Shown here: positions 8,352 through 16,412 of the stretch, in pieces
How positions within the stretch are numbered: the stretch's first letter is position 1
Layout: the number at the start of each line of letters is the position of its first letter
From: an uncultured Flavobacteriales bacterium
Lineage (GTDB): Bacteria; Bacteroidota; Bacteroidia; Flavobacteriales_E; Vicingaceae
Length of the DNA stretch: 64,000 nt
Direction of reading: 5' to 3'
Assembly: GCA_937901255.1 (NCBI GenBank)
Contig: CALCHN010000028.1
Coordinates: forward strand, 1 to 64,000
Position numbers and translations under genes: made by a program
The notes under the pieces: model-generated
The model's input: only the letters and a program-made list of their open reading frames with translations
Told to the model about the DNA's origin: nothing
The model's database searches: none

Positions 8352-9497
8352 ATGTTGTTTAAAGATATTGTTGGACATCAAGCCATTAAGCAAAAATTAA
8401 TTGCTATTATTAATAGCGAAAGAATTAGTCATGCTCAACTTTTTTTAGGAAAAGAGGGAAGTGGCAATTTAGCTATGGCTTTGGCTTATGTTCAGTATTT
8501 ATATTGTTTAAATAAAACAGAAATTGATGCTTGTGGCACTTGTTCGTCATGTGTTAAGGTTAATAAATTGGTTCATCCAGATGTTCATTTTGTTTTTCCT
8601 GTAGCTACCAACGATAAAGTAAAAAAAGACCCTGTAAGCAACAATTTTATTGAAAGTTGGAGAGCATCATTTTTAGAAAATCCTTATATGAGTTTGGAAG
8701 AATGGCAAGAAATAGCAGAAACAGGAAACAAGCAATTGCTTATAAGTTCTAAAGAAAGTGCTGAAATTTTAAAAATACTTAGTCTTAAAACGTACGAAGC
8801 ACCTTATAAAACCATGATTATTTGGTATCCTGAAAAAATGAATGCTGCATCAGCAAACAAACTGCTAAAAATATTAGAGGAGCCTCCACAAAAAACACTT
8901 TTCTTACTTGTAGCTGCTGATGTAGAAGAACTTTTACCAACCATTATTTCAAGGGTTCAAATCTTAAAAATTAATGCGGTAGATGAACATGAATTAGCTC
9001 AATATGCTATGGAAAAATATCAGTTGGACGCTCAAAAAGCAAAAGATATGGCTCTAATGGCAAACGGGAGTGTAAATGACTTAAAACAGTTGTTAAATCA
9101 GATGGACAATTCTACTTATTTTAGAGAAATGTTTATTCAGCTAATGCGTTCTGCTTTTGTGGCAAATGTTCCCGGTTTAATAGATTGGACAGATGAAATG
9201 GCAAAAATTGGCAGAGAAAAGCAAAAACAATTTTTGAATTACGCTTTACATTTGGTGAGAGAAAGTTTAATGATGAACTATGGCAGTAATGCTGTTGGTA
9301 AAAAGACTTCTCAAGAAGCTCAGTTTTTGGATAAATTTGCTCCTTACGTGCATGGTGCCAACTGCTTAGATATTATTGCTTTATTCGATGAAGCTGCTTA
9401 CCACATTGAAAGAAACGGTAATCCAAAACCTATTTTTTTAGATGTCGCTTTAAAACTTACTAAATTGCTACGGGTGAAACAGCCTGTTTTGGAGTAG
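8352..9497 (+). CDS. holB: DNA polymerase III delta' subunit (clamp loader)
   Basis: A 381-residue AAA+ protein of the replication clamp loader. The N-terminal phrase FKDIVGHQAIKQKLI is typical of DnaX/HolB. The Walker A site is degenerate (GKEGSGNLA, with Asn for Lys), as expected for the non-ATPase delta' subunit. A zinc-binding cysteine cluster follows (CLNKTEIDACGTCSSC), then the LLKILEEPPQKTLFLLVA segment and SRVQ in place of the SRC arginine-finger motif. It runs divergently from pgk and converges on the phosphatase gene, with only two bases between stops. Confidence 0.9.
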   Translation: MLFKDIVGHQAIKQKLIAIINSERISHAQLFLGKEGSGNLAMALAYVQYLYCLNKTEIDACGTCSSCVKVNKLVHPDVHFVFPVATNDKVKKDPVSNNFIESWRASFLENPYMSLEEWQEIAETGNKQLLISSKESAEILKILSLKTYEAPYKTMIIWYPEKMNAASANKLLKILEEPPQKTLFLLVAADVEELLPTIISRVQILKINAVDEHELAQYAMEKYQLDAQKAKDMALMANGSVNDLKQLLNQMDNSTYFREMFIQLMRSAFVANVPGLIDWTDEMAKIGREKQKQFLNYALHLVRESLMMNYGSNAVGKKTSQEAQFLDKFAPYVHGANCLDIIALFDEAAYHIERNGNPKPIFLDVALKLTKLLRVKQPVLE

Positions 9498-9499
9498 GA

Positions 9500-11818
9500 T
9501 TATATTCTAACTCCAATCACGCAAACATCATCAACTTGTTCTAAATTCCCTTTCCAGTTTTCAAAATGTTGTTCTAAAATTTCTTTCTGCTCATTCATAG
9601 TTTTATCTTGTATAGAAAGTAATAAGTTTTTAAAAGGTTTATACATAAACTTTTTACCTTTTTCTCCTCCAAATTGGTCGGCAAAACCATCTGTAAAAAC
9701 ATAAATAGTATCTCCTTTTTGGAGTTCAATGGTGTGAGTAACAAAAAGCTCATTTCTAAAGTGTTTACCCACAGGTTGTTTGTTGGGTTTAATTTCGATA
9801 AGCTCTGCCCCACTCTTTCGCAAATGCTCGCCCCAAAGTCTACTAGACTTTGTTCGCCCCGAAGGGGAGGAACTCTCTTCTGCAAGCCCTATGTTTTGTG
9901 GAGGGCTTGTGTGTGGCTTCCCCTCCCCTTCGGGGAGGAAGGGAGGGGCTTTTCTAACAATCCACAAAGGATTATTTGCTCCGGCATATTGAAGTATTGC
10001 AATTGTTTCGGGTTTGTTCAACTTCAAACCTTCAACATCCAACCTTAAACTGCATAACGCTATATCCATCCCATCTTTTACATCTTCTTCACTTTTTTCA
10101 AATTCTGCGATAACTATCTCACGAGTTTTATTTAACAATTCTCCTGGGTCTGTAATACCATGTTCACGCACACTACGATTTAATCCATTATTGCATACCA
10201 CACTTACCATAGCCCCGGGCACGCCATGTCCAGTACAATCAGCAGCTGCAAAAAGAATGTTGTTATTTTTGTATTCCATCCAGTAAAAATCACCAGCTAC
10301 TACATCTTTTGGTTGGTAAAGGATAAAACTTTCAGGCAGGTATTCTTTTACTAATTTTTGAGGTGGCAATATGGCATTTTGAATGCGTTTGGCATATTGG
10401 ATACTGTCGGTAATTTCTTTGTGTTTTTCTTCAATGACTTCTTTTTGGGCATGGGTTTCCCGCTCTTTTTCCTCTATGATAACTTTTTGTTTTTGGGTTA
10501 CTTTAAAACGATTATACATCAATACTGCAAATAAGATGACTAAAAACAATCCTCCATACAAGGCATATTGCTGGTTACGTTTTGCGTTTAATTCTGCTTT
10601 TTGTTGTGCAATTTGTGCGTTACGAATTTCATTAACTTTAGCATTGGCAATACTATCGGCAGCAGCCTGTTTTTCATATTCGTATTTTGCTTGTTGTTGA
10701 ATAGTTGCTTTTTGAGTTAAATTATTATTAATACTATCTCTCATTTGAACATATAACTTATACATTGCCAATGATTGCATACCTTTGTTTTGCTTTTCAT
10801 ATATTTGGCTTAGTAATTCTGCCGACCGTTTGATGTGTTTAGGAAAACCTAATTCCTTTGAAATAGAAAAACTTTCTGTTGCAATTTTTTCAGCTTTAAA
10901 AATTTTGCCTTGTTTTAAATAAATAATTCCTAAATTATTTAAAGCTGCCGTAAACCCTTTTTTATCTCCAATCTTTTTACATATCTCACTAGCTTCTAAG
11001 CAATAGTTGAGTGCTTTTGTATATTCGTTTGTTTGAATGTAACTATTACTTATGCATATCAACGAATAGGCTACACCCTTCGGGTTGTCAATTTCTTTTT
11101 CAATTTCCAAACTTTTATTATAATAATCAAGTGCTGTTGAATGGTCCTTTAGTTTATCGTATATAATACCTATGTTGTTAAGACAAGTAGCTTCACCTTT
11201 TTTATTATTTAATTTTTTACATAATGCTAAACCTTTTTTATTGTATTTTAATGAAGAAGTGTAATCTTCTTGATTTTCATACAGATAAGCCATATTAATT
11301 AAAACATAAATGAGGCTTTCTTCATTGTTTATCTCTTCTAAAATTCTTATACTTTCATGGTACGCATTTAATGCATTTAGTATATCTCCTTGGTTATGGT
11401 AAATTAAGCCTATATTTATTAAAACATTAGAAATGTTTTGTTTATCTCCAATTTGTATAAATATTTCTTTGCTTTTTTTATTATACTTTAACGCTAAATC
11501 ACTTTTTTCTTGTTGTAGATATAAATAACCAAATAAACCGTAAACTTCTCCCTTAATTACATTAGAGCTTGTTTCAGTTAACAGTTGTTCTGCCTTCTTA
11601 CAAAAAGATAAAGCAGTATCAATATCGCTAACATAAAATAAGGTGGCTAGTTGTAAATATGCCGAACTTAAAATAGAATCATGGTTGTTTGTATTTGTAA
11701 CAACTTCTTTCAGACTATCTATTTGATTTTGCTCATTTATTGAATGATTTTGAGTAAAACCATTAAAAACAATTAGTTGAAAACAAATTAAAAATACTAT
11801 AGTTTTTATATTCCTCAT
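9500..11818 (-). CDS. TPR sensor protein with SpoIIE-type PP2C phosphatase domain (paralog 1, contains in-frame element)
   Basis: A 772-residue protein. A signal peptide (1-22) is followed by about seven TPR repeats in the periplasmic part (about 35-345), a coiled coil, one membrane segment near 420 and a second coiled coil. From about 476 there is a cytosolic SpoIIE/RsbU-type serine phosphatase domain, with SIQYAKRIQNAILPP, GDFYWME, the metal-binding AAADCTGHGVPGAM, DGMDIALCSL and a C-terminal DDVCVIGVRI. Such phosphatases usually act on anti-sigma-antagonist (STAS) proteins; none is nearby. An insert of about 47 residues (starting KAPPFLPEGEGK and ending RKSGAE) lies between the strands NPLWIV and IEIKPNKQP and is encoded by a palindromic element. 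Metal ligands lie outside the insert, so activity could remain. Confidence 0.9.
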   Translation of the reverse strand: MRNIKTIVFLICFQLIVFNGFTQNHSINEQNQIDSLKEVVTNTNNHDSILSSAYLQLATLFYVSDIDTALSFCKKAEQLLTETSSNVIKGEVYGLFGYLYLQQEKSDLALKYNKKSKEIFIQIGDKQNISNVLINIGLIYHNQGDILNALNAYHESIRILEEINNEESLIYVLINMAYLYENQEDYTSSLKYNKKGLALCKKLNNKKGEATCLNNIGIIYDKLKDHSTALDYYNKSLEIEKEIDNPKGVAYSLICISNSYIQTNEYTKALNYCLEASEICKKIGDKKGFTAALNNLGIIYLKQGKIFKAEKIATESFSISKELGFPKHIKRSAELLSQIYEKQNKGMQSLAMYKLYVQMRDSINNNLTQKATIQQQAKYEYEKQAAADSIANAKVNEIRNAQIAQQKAELNAKRNQQYALYGGLFLVILFAVLMYNRFKVTQKQKVIIEEKERETHAQKEVIEEKHKEITDSIQYAKRIQNAILPPQKLVKEYLPESFILYQPKDVVAGDFYWMEYKNNNILFAAADCTGHGVPGAMVSVVCNNGLNRSVREHGITDPGELLNKTREIVIAEFEKSEEDVKDGMDIALCSLRLDVEGLKLNKPETIAILQYAGANNPLWIVRKAPPFLPEGEGKPHTSPPQNIGLAEESSSPSGRTKSSRLWGEHLRKSGAELIEIKPNKQPVGKHFRNELFVTHTIELQKGDTIYVFTDGFADQFGGEKGKKFMYKPFKNLLLSIQDKTMNEQKEILEQHFENWKGNLEQVDDVCVIGVRI
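9803..9953 (-). repeat. GC-rich multi-hairpin element inside phosphatase paralog 1
   Basis: About 150 bp, visibly much richer in G+C than the flanks. Read on the coding strand it contains, in order, the palindromes CCTCCCC-GAA-GGGGAGG, AAGCCCT...AGGGCTT, CCCC-TTC-GGGG and CAAAGTCTA-G-TAGACTTTG. It is translated in frame with no stop. It is the same as 27873-28022 base for base as far as I can compare by eye, and at the same position of the protein domain. Confidence 0.9.
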
Positions 11819-11884
11819 TTTTCACATCTATTTACAAATAGTTATCGTGATTTAGTTGGTGCAACAGATTTGCTTGTTTGTTCA

Positions 11885-12030
11885 CTAAATCCTCACTCCA
11901 ATTACGCAGACAACAACAGTTTGTTCTATATTTCCTTTCCATTTTTTAAAATGCTGTTCCAACACTATTTTTTAATCATTCAATGCTTTGGTTTCAATAG
12001 AAATTTATAATTTATACATTAACTTTTTTA
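11885..12030 (-). pseudogene. Vestigial 3' end of a SpoIIE phosphatase gene
   Basis: This stretch of the 369-bp gap between the phosphatase gene and lnt still encodes LEQHFKKWKGNIEQ and then VCVIGVRI followed by a stop, matching the last 25 residues of paralog 1 (LEQHFENWKGNLEQVDDVCVIGVRI split by VDD). The conserved aspartates are now VVV. Further upstream a KKLMYK segment matches KKFMYK of the paralog and is followed by a stop codon and a length change. It is the remnant of a fourth TPR/SpoIIE gene or of a tandem duplicate. The rest of the gap (12031-12187) shows nothing I can assign. Confidence 0.8.
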
Positions 12031-12187
12031 TGAAAAACCATGCAAATCAACTAAAAAGAATGAGAAGCATATTGAATCTTTAAAGTCTGCAAAGTAGTAA
12101 ATATTTAATAATTCCAAAAAAATTAATGGAAACCCAGATAAAAATCTCTATTAAATTTATAGTTATGTATTTTTACATCATAAAATT

Positions 12188-13798
12188 ATGTTGATGATGA
12201 ATAAATTTAAACTTTTAGGACTTGCTATATTAAGTGGCTTATTAATGGGTGTAGCTTGGCCCGAAACAGGAAGTTTATCCATTTTAATTTTTGTTGCTTT
12301 TGTTCCACTATTATTGTTGGAAGAAATTATTGCATCTCAACCCGAAAAATATTCTAAATGGCAGTTGTTTTTTTACACTTACCTTACATTTTTAATCTTT
12401 AATACCCATACTACTTGGTGGATTTGGTATTCTTCGGAAGCAGGAATGGTAATGGCTGAAGTGCTTTACTCCTTATTTATGACCATTATTTTTATGTGGT
12501 TTCATGCTGCAAAAAAACACTTAGGGAATAAAAGAGGCTACATTGCTTTACTAGCTTTTTGGATTGGTTTTGAGTGGGTACATTACAATTGGGAATTTTC
12601 TCACCCTTGGAATACTTTAGGAAATATTTTTGCCAATAACCCAAAATGGATACAATGGTATGAATATACTGGTGTGATGGGTGGTTCGCTATGGATTTTG
12701 TTAATGAATATTGTTGTTTATCATTTTTATCAAGCTTATGTGGTAAAAAGAGAAAGTTTTTTGAGCAACATAAAAATGGTAATCATTGCACTTGTGTTGC
12801 TATTTGCACCAATGATTTATTCTTACAATACATATAACAATTATGTAGAAACCGAAAATCCTGTTGAAGTAGTGGTGATTCAGCCCAACATAGATCCTTA
12901 TAAAGACAAATTTGGCAGAATGACTGAAGATGAGCAAATTGCTAATATTTTACAATTGGCTCAATCAAAAATTACTCAAAACACAAAATATGTTGTAGCT
13001 CCAGAAACAGCTATACCAAGAGGTTTTGTAGAAACCAAACCTGAAGAAAGCAATGCTTACCTCATGTTACAAAATTGGCTAAAAAACCATCCTCACATTA
13101 CCTTAATTATTGGAGCATCAACTTATATAGAATATGAAGCATCACCAGAAAAACCAACGCCAACTGCTCGTCCCGACAGACAAACAGGTGGTTGGTATGA
13201 TGCTTTTAATACAGCTTTGCAACTAAAACATGATGCTCCAATGCAGATTTATCATAAATCTAAATTGGTGTTGGGTGTAGAAAAATTGCCTTATCCAAAA
13301 CTATTTAGCCCCTTAGAAAAATTTGCCATTAATTTAGGAGGAACTTTAGGCAGCTTAGGTACAGAAAAAGAAGCTTTTAACTTGGTAAACGATAACATAA
13401 ACATCGCTCCTGTAATTTGTTATGAATCTATTTATGGAGAATATTTTGGCAGCTATGTAAAAAAAGGAGCTCATGCAGCTTTTATTATTACGAATGATGG
13501 TTGGTGGGATGATAGTCCTGGTTACAAGCAACACTTGGCTTATGGTAGGTTAAGAGCAATAGAAACTCGTAGAAGTATTGCTAGAAGTGCCAATACAGGA
13601 GTTTCATGTTTTATTAATCAGCGTGGCGATGTACTACAACCAATTGGTTGGTGGCAAAAAGGCGTAATTAAAGGAGATATCAACTTAAATACTGCAGAAA
13701 CTTTTTATGTCCGTTCGGGAGATTGGATAGGAAGAGTGTTGGCAGCACTTTCAGTATTGCTGTTAGTATGGAGTTGGGGAGCCAAAATTAGAAATTAG
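12188..13798 (+). CDS. lnt: Apolipoprotein N-acyltransferase
   Basis: A 536-residue inner-membrane enzyme that adds the third acyl chain to lipoproteins. About six N-terminal membrane segments (residues 5-220) precede a nitrilase-like CN-hydrolase domain. The catalytic triad is visible: Glu near 273 in VVAPETAIPRG, Lys in IYHKSKLVLGVEKLPYP and Cys near 411 in PVICYESIYGEYF. Family landmarks WEFSHPWNTLGN and ITNDGWW are also present. The insertion around the lysine region (SPEKPTPTARPDRQTGG) is longer than in E. coli but common in Bacteroidota. The first of three close ATG codons is taken as start. Confidence 0.93.
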   Translation: MLMMNKFKLLGLAILSGLLMGVAWPETGSLSILIFVAFVPLLLLEEIIASQPEKYSKWQLFFYTYLTFLIFNTHTTWWIWYSSEAGMVMAEVLYSLFMTIIFMWFHAAKKHLGNKRGYIALLAFWIGFEWVHYNWEFSHPWNTLGNIFANNPKWIQWYEYTGVMGGSLWILLMNIVVYHFYQAYVVKRESFLSNIKMVIIALVLLFAPMIYSYNTYNNYVETENPVEVVVIQPNIDPYKDKFGRMTEDEQIANILQLAQSKITQNTKYVVAPETAIPRGFVETKPEESNAYLMLQNWLKNHPHITLIIGASTYIEYEASPEKPTPTARPDRQTGGWYDAFNTALQLKHDAPMQIYHKSKLVLGVEKLPYPKLFSPLEKFAINLGGTLGSLGTEKEAFNLVNDNINIAPVICYESIYGEYFGSYVKKGAHAAFIITNDGWWDDSPGYKQHLAYGRLRAIETRRSIARSANTGVSCFINQRGDVLQPIGWWQKGVIKGDINLNTAETFYVRSGDWIGRVLAALSVLLLVWSWGAKIRN

Positions 13799-13830
13799 AG
13801 ATTAGAAATTGGAGATTTAATAACTAAATA

Positions 13831-13880
13831 CAAAGCTCCGAAGGAGCGTAATTTACAAAGAGATGACTGTAGGTCATCGA
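13831..13880. repeat. Intergenic palindrome pair
   Basis: Two short perfect hairpins lie close together: GCTCC-GAA-GGAGC (13835-13847) and GATGAC-TGTAG-GTCATC (13862-13878). They sit in a spacer between lnt and the DUF2851 gene, among degenerate AGAAATTAGAGATT repeats. Similar palindromes are scattered in Bacteroidota genomes; this is the only copy I find here. Confidence 0.5.
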
Positions 13881-13976
13881 AATATTAGAAATTAATTAGC
13901 GTCTTTGCGGTAAAAAAACGAATAACTATTAACAATTAACCTCAAACTTCAAACCTCAAATTTTTAACTCAAAACC

Positions 13977-15251
13977 ATGTTTAAAGAAGATTTTCTACAT
14001 TATATATGGAAGTTTAAACGCTTTAAAACACAAAGTTTGGTAACCACTAATGGCGAGCCTATACAAATAATAAAAGTTGGTTTTCATAATCAAGATTCAG
14101 GACCAGATTTTTTTAATGCTCAACTTAAAATTGGCAACACCACTTGGGCAGGAAATGTAGAAATTCACTTAAAATCTTCCGATTGGAATGCTCACCAGCA
14201 TCAAAAAGATAAAGCCTACAACAATGTAATTTTGCACGTAGTTTATGAAGATAATGCTGAGGTAAAAAATACCAACAACAACCTTATTCCTACATTAGAA
14301 CTAAAAGACAATATCGATTTAGATTTACTGCATCACTACCATCAACTTATTTATTCTAAAAACAAAATTCCTTGTGGCAATCAGTTGAATAAAATTACAA
14401 CATTTGAATTTAATAATTGGCTAGAAAGATTACTTTTAGAACGTTTAGAAAGAAAAACAACGCTTATAACTAATCACTTACAGCAAAATAAAAATAATTT
14501 AGACGAAACCTTTTATCATTTTATTTTTAAATATTTTGGACTAAATGTAAATGCTATACCCTTTGAGCAATTGGCTCAAAATACACCCTTAAAAATTATT
14601 GAAAAACATCCACAACAAATAAGTGTTGAAGCGTTGTTGTATGGACAAGCAGGTTTTTTAAATGAAAATATTACAGATGAATATTTTCAGCGATTGAAGA
14701 AAGAATATGCTTTTTTGCAATCGAAATTTCAGCTGCAAGCTATAGATAAAGTTACTTGGAAGTTTTCCAAATTACGACCCTCTAATTTCCCAACTATTCG
14801 TATTAGTCAATTGGCTATGTTATTGAAAAACCATCCTAGATTGTTTTCAAGAATTCTTGAGTTAAAAGATGTAAAATCTATTCAGCAATTATTTAAAACT
14901 GAAGCATCAGCATATTGGTTAACTCACTACCAATTTGGAGTCGAATCTAAATCCAAACCTAAAAAAATGGGCAAAACCATGTTAAATAATTTGATAATAA
15001 ATGTGGTAGCACCGTTTCTGTTTGTTTATGGTAAACAACATCAACAAGAAAAATACATCAATTTAGCCTTACAACTATTGGAACAAACACCTGCTGAAGC
15101 TAATTCTATTATTACTAACTGGAAAGCGTTAGGGATTGAACCCAACAATGCCGCTAAAACACAAGCACTAATAGAACTCAAAAATAATTACTGCACACCA
15201 AAAAAATGTTTGAGTTGTTATGTGGGGAATAAGTTATTGTCGGAAAGTTGA
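13977..15251 (+). CDS. DUF2851 family protein
   Basis: A 424-residue soluble protein. The start (MFKEDFLHYIWKFKRF) and the segments NQDSGPDFFNAQLKIGNTTW and GNVEIHLKSSDWNAHQHQKD are characteristic of DUF2851, a family found in Bacteroidota and relatives. No signal peptide or membrane segment is present. Four cysteines sit in the last 25 residues (CTPKKCLSCYVGN) with another in IPCGNQ, a pattern that could bind a metal or a redox cofactor. The biochemical role is not established. The following gldN begins 60 bp after its stop. Confidence 0.85.
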   Translation: MFKEDFLHYIWKFKRFKTQSLVTTNGEPIQIIKVGFHNQDSGPDFFNAQLKIGNTTWAGNVEIHLKSSDWNAHQHQKDKAYNNVILHVVYEDNAEVKNTNNNLIPTLELKDNIDLDLLHHYHQLIYSKNKIPCGNQLNKITTFEFNNWLERLLLERLERKTTLITNHLQQNKNNLDETFYHFIFKYFGLNVNAIPFEQLAQNTPLKIIEKHPQQISVEALLYGQAGFLNENITDEYFQRLKKEYAFLQSKFQLQAIDKVTWKFSKLRPSNFPTIRISQLAMLLKNHPRLFSRILELKDVKSIQQLFKTEASAYWLTHYQFGVESKSKPKKMGKTMLNNLIINVVAPFLFVYGKQHQQEKYINLALQLLEQTPAEANSIITNWKALGIEPNNAAKTQALIELKNNYCTPKKCLSCYVGNKLLSES

Positions 15252-15310
15252 CAATAAAAATAAAAAAGCAATGTTATATTTTGATTTTAACGCTAATTAA
15301 ATTGCTGAAA

Positions 15311-16111
15311 ATGATTAGATATAGCTTCTTTTTGTCATTGCTTCTTAGTTGTCTTCAAGTTGCTGCTCAAGCAATAGGAAAAACAGATGAACCAACACCA
15401 ATTTATACTCCAAAAGAATTACCACTTATAAGAAGTGCTGATGTAATGTGGCACAGAAGGCTGTGGAGAGAAATTGATTTGACCGAAAAAACCAATCAAC
15501 ACTTGTATTTTTATAAAAATAATCCTAAACCTAATCTTTGCTTGTTTGATTTAATTTATCAGCATGTTTTAAATGGAAGTTTAAAAGCATATAGCACTAA
15601 AGATGATAAATTCACTACAGAATTAAATGCTGATTCACTCCCTATTTTACTAGCGGATAGCATTTATATTAGTGATACTACAGAAAATAAAATCAAACAA
15701 TTTGTGCCAGTAGTAAGTAAAGATGTAGTAAAATTTTGGCTTAAAGAAGATTGGATTTATGATAGTAAATATTCCAGAATTGAAGTTAGGATTATAGGTA
15801 TTTGTCCTGTTCGCATTAAAAAAGATGAATTTGGACAAGTAATAGGGTATCAGCAATTATTTTGGGTTTACTTTCCCCATGCACGTAATATTTTAGTAAA
15901 TCATGAAGCCTTTAAAAAAGAAAGTGAAGATACTCCTAGAATTTCTTTTGATGATGTATTCTTAGAACGGAAGTTTAGTAGTTTCATCATTAATGAAAAT
16001 GATAAAAAAGATTTACATCTAAAAGAAAATTTGAATGAGTTAGATACAAAGTTAGAAACCGAAAGAAGCAAGATTTATTTTTACGAACCTTCCTTAAATC
16101 TTTGGAAATAG
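15311..16111 (+). CDS. gldN: GldN/PorN-family gliding motility / type IX secretion protein
   Basis: A 266-residue protein from the ATG at 15311, which starts a good signal peptide (MIRYSFFLSLLLSCLQVAAQ); the longer frame from 15248 overlaps the previous stop and is unlikely. The family is recognised by DVMWHRRLWREIDLTEK, FWLKEDWIYD, EVRIIGICPVRI, QLFWVYFPHARNILVN and ISFDDVFLERKFSSFI, all matching the GldN layout. GldN is a periplasmic subunit of the ring around the type IX secretion motor GldLM. It is normally the last gene of gldKLMN; here it stands alone between DUF2851 and PspC genes, so it may be a second paralog. Confidence 0.88.
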   Translation: MIRYSFFLSLLLSCLQVAAQAIGKTDEPTPIYTPKELPLIRSADVMWHRRLWREIDLTEKTNQHLYFYKNNPKPNLCLFDLIYQHVLNGSLKAYSTKDDKFTTELNADSLPILLADSIYISDTTENKIKQFVPVVSKDVVKFWLKEDWIYDSKYSRIEVRIIGICPVRIKKDEFGQVIGYQQLFWVYFPHARNILVNHEAFKKESEDTPRISFDDVFLERKFSSFIINENDKKDLHLKENLNELDTKLETERSKIYFYEPSLNLWK

Positions 16112-16166
16112 TTTTAGCTATTTCTCCCCAAAAATCATTATCTTCGCATGGAATAAGCCTATTGTC

Positions 16167-16391
16167 ATGATAAAAAAAATTAAAGCCTATTTTGAGGAAA
16201 AAGCGTTTGGCGTATGTGCTTGGTGGGGCGAAAAGCTTCAACTAAGAACTTCCAAAATAAGAATGTTTTTTATTTACATCTCTTTCTTAACTTTGGGGTC
16301 TCCACTGATTATTTATCTTATCATGGCTTTTATTCTGGAACATAAAGACTATTTTAAGTTCAAAAAAAGAAGATCGGTGTGGGACTTGTAA
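16167..16391 (+). CDS. PspC domain protein
   Basis: A 74-residue protein with the PspC fold: an amphipathic start (FGVCAWWGEKL), then one strong membrane segment (FFIYISFLTLGSPLIIYLIM). Members sense or respond to membrane stress or act as toxins-like membrane proteins in other bacteria; no PspA or PspB is nearby. It ends 21 bp before the broken antiporter gene, with which it may once have formed an operon. Confidence 0.85.
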   Translation: MIKKIKAYFEEKAFGVCAWWGEKLQLRTSKIRMFFIYISFLTLGSPLIIYLIMAFILEHKDYFKFKKRRSVWDL

Positions 16392-16412
16392 AAACCTAAC
16401 TCAAAAAACTAT

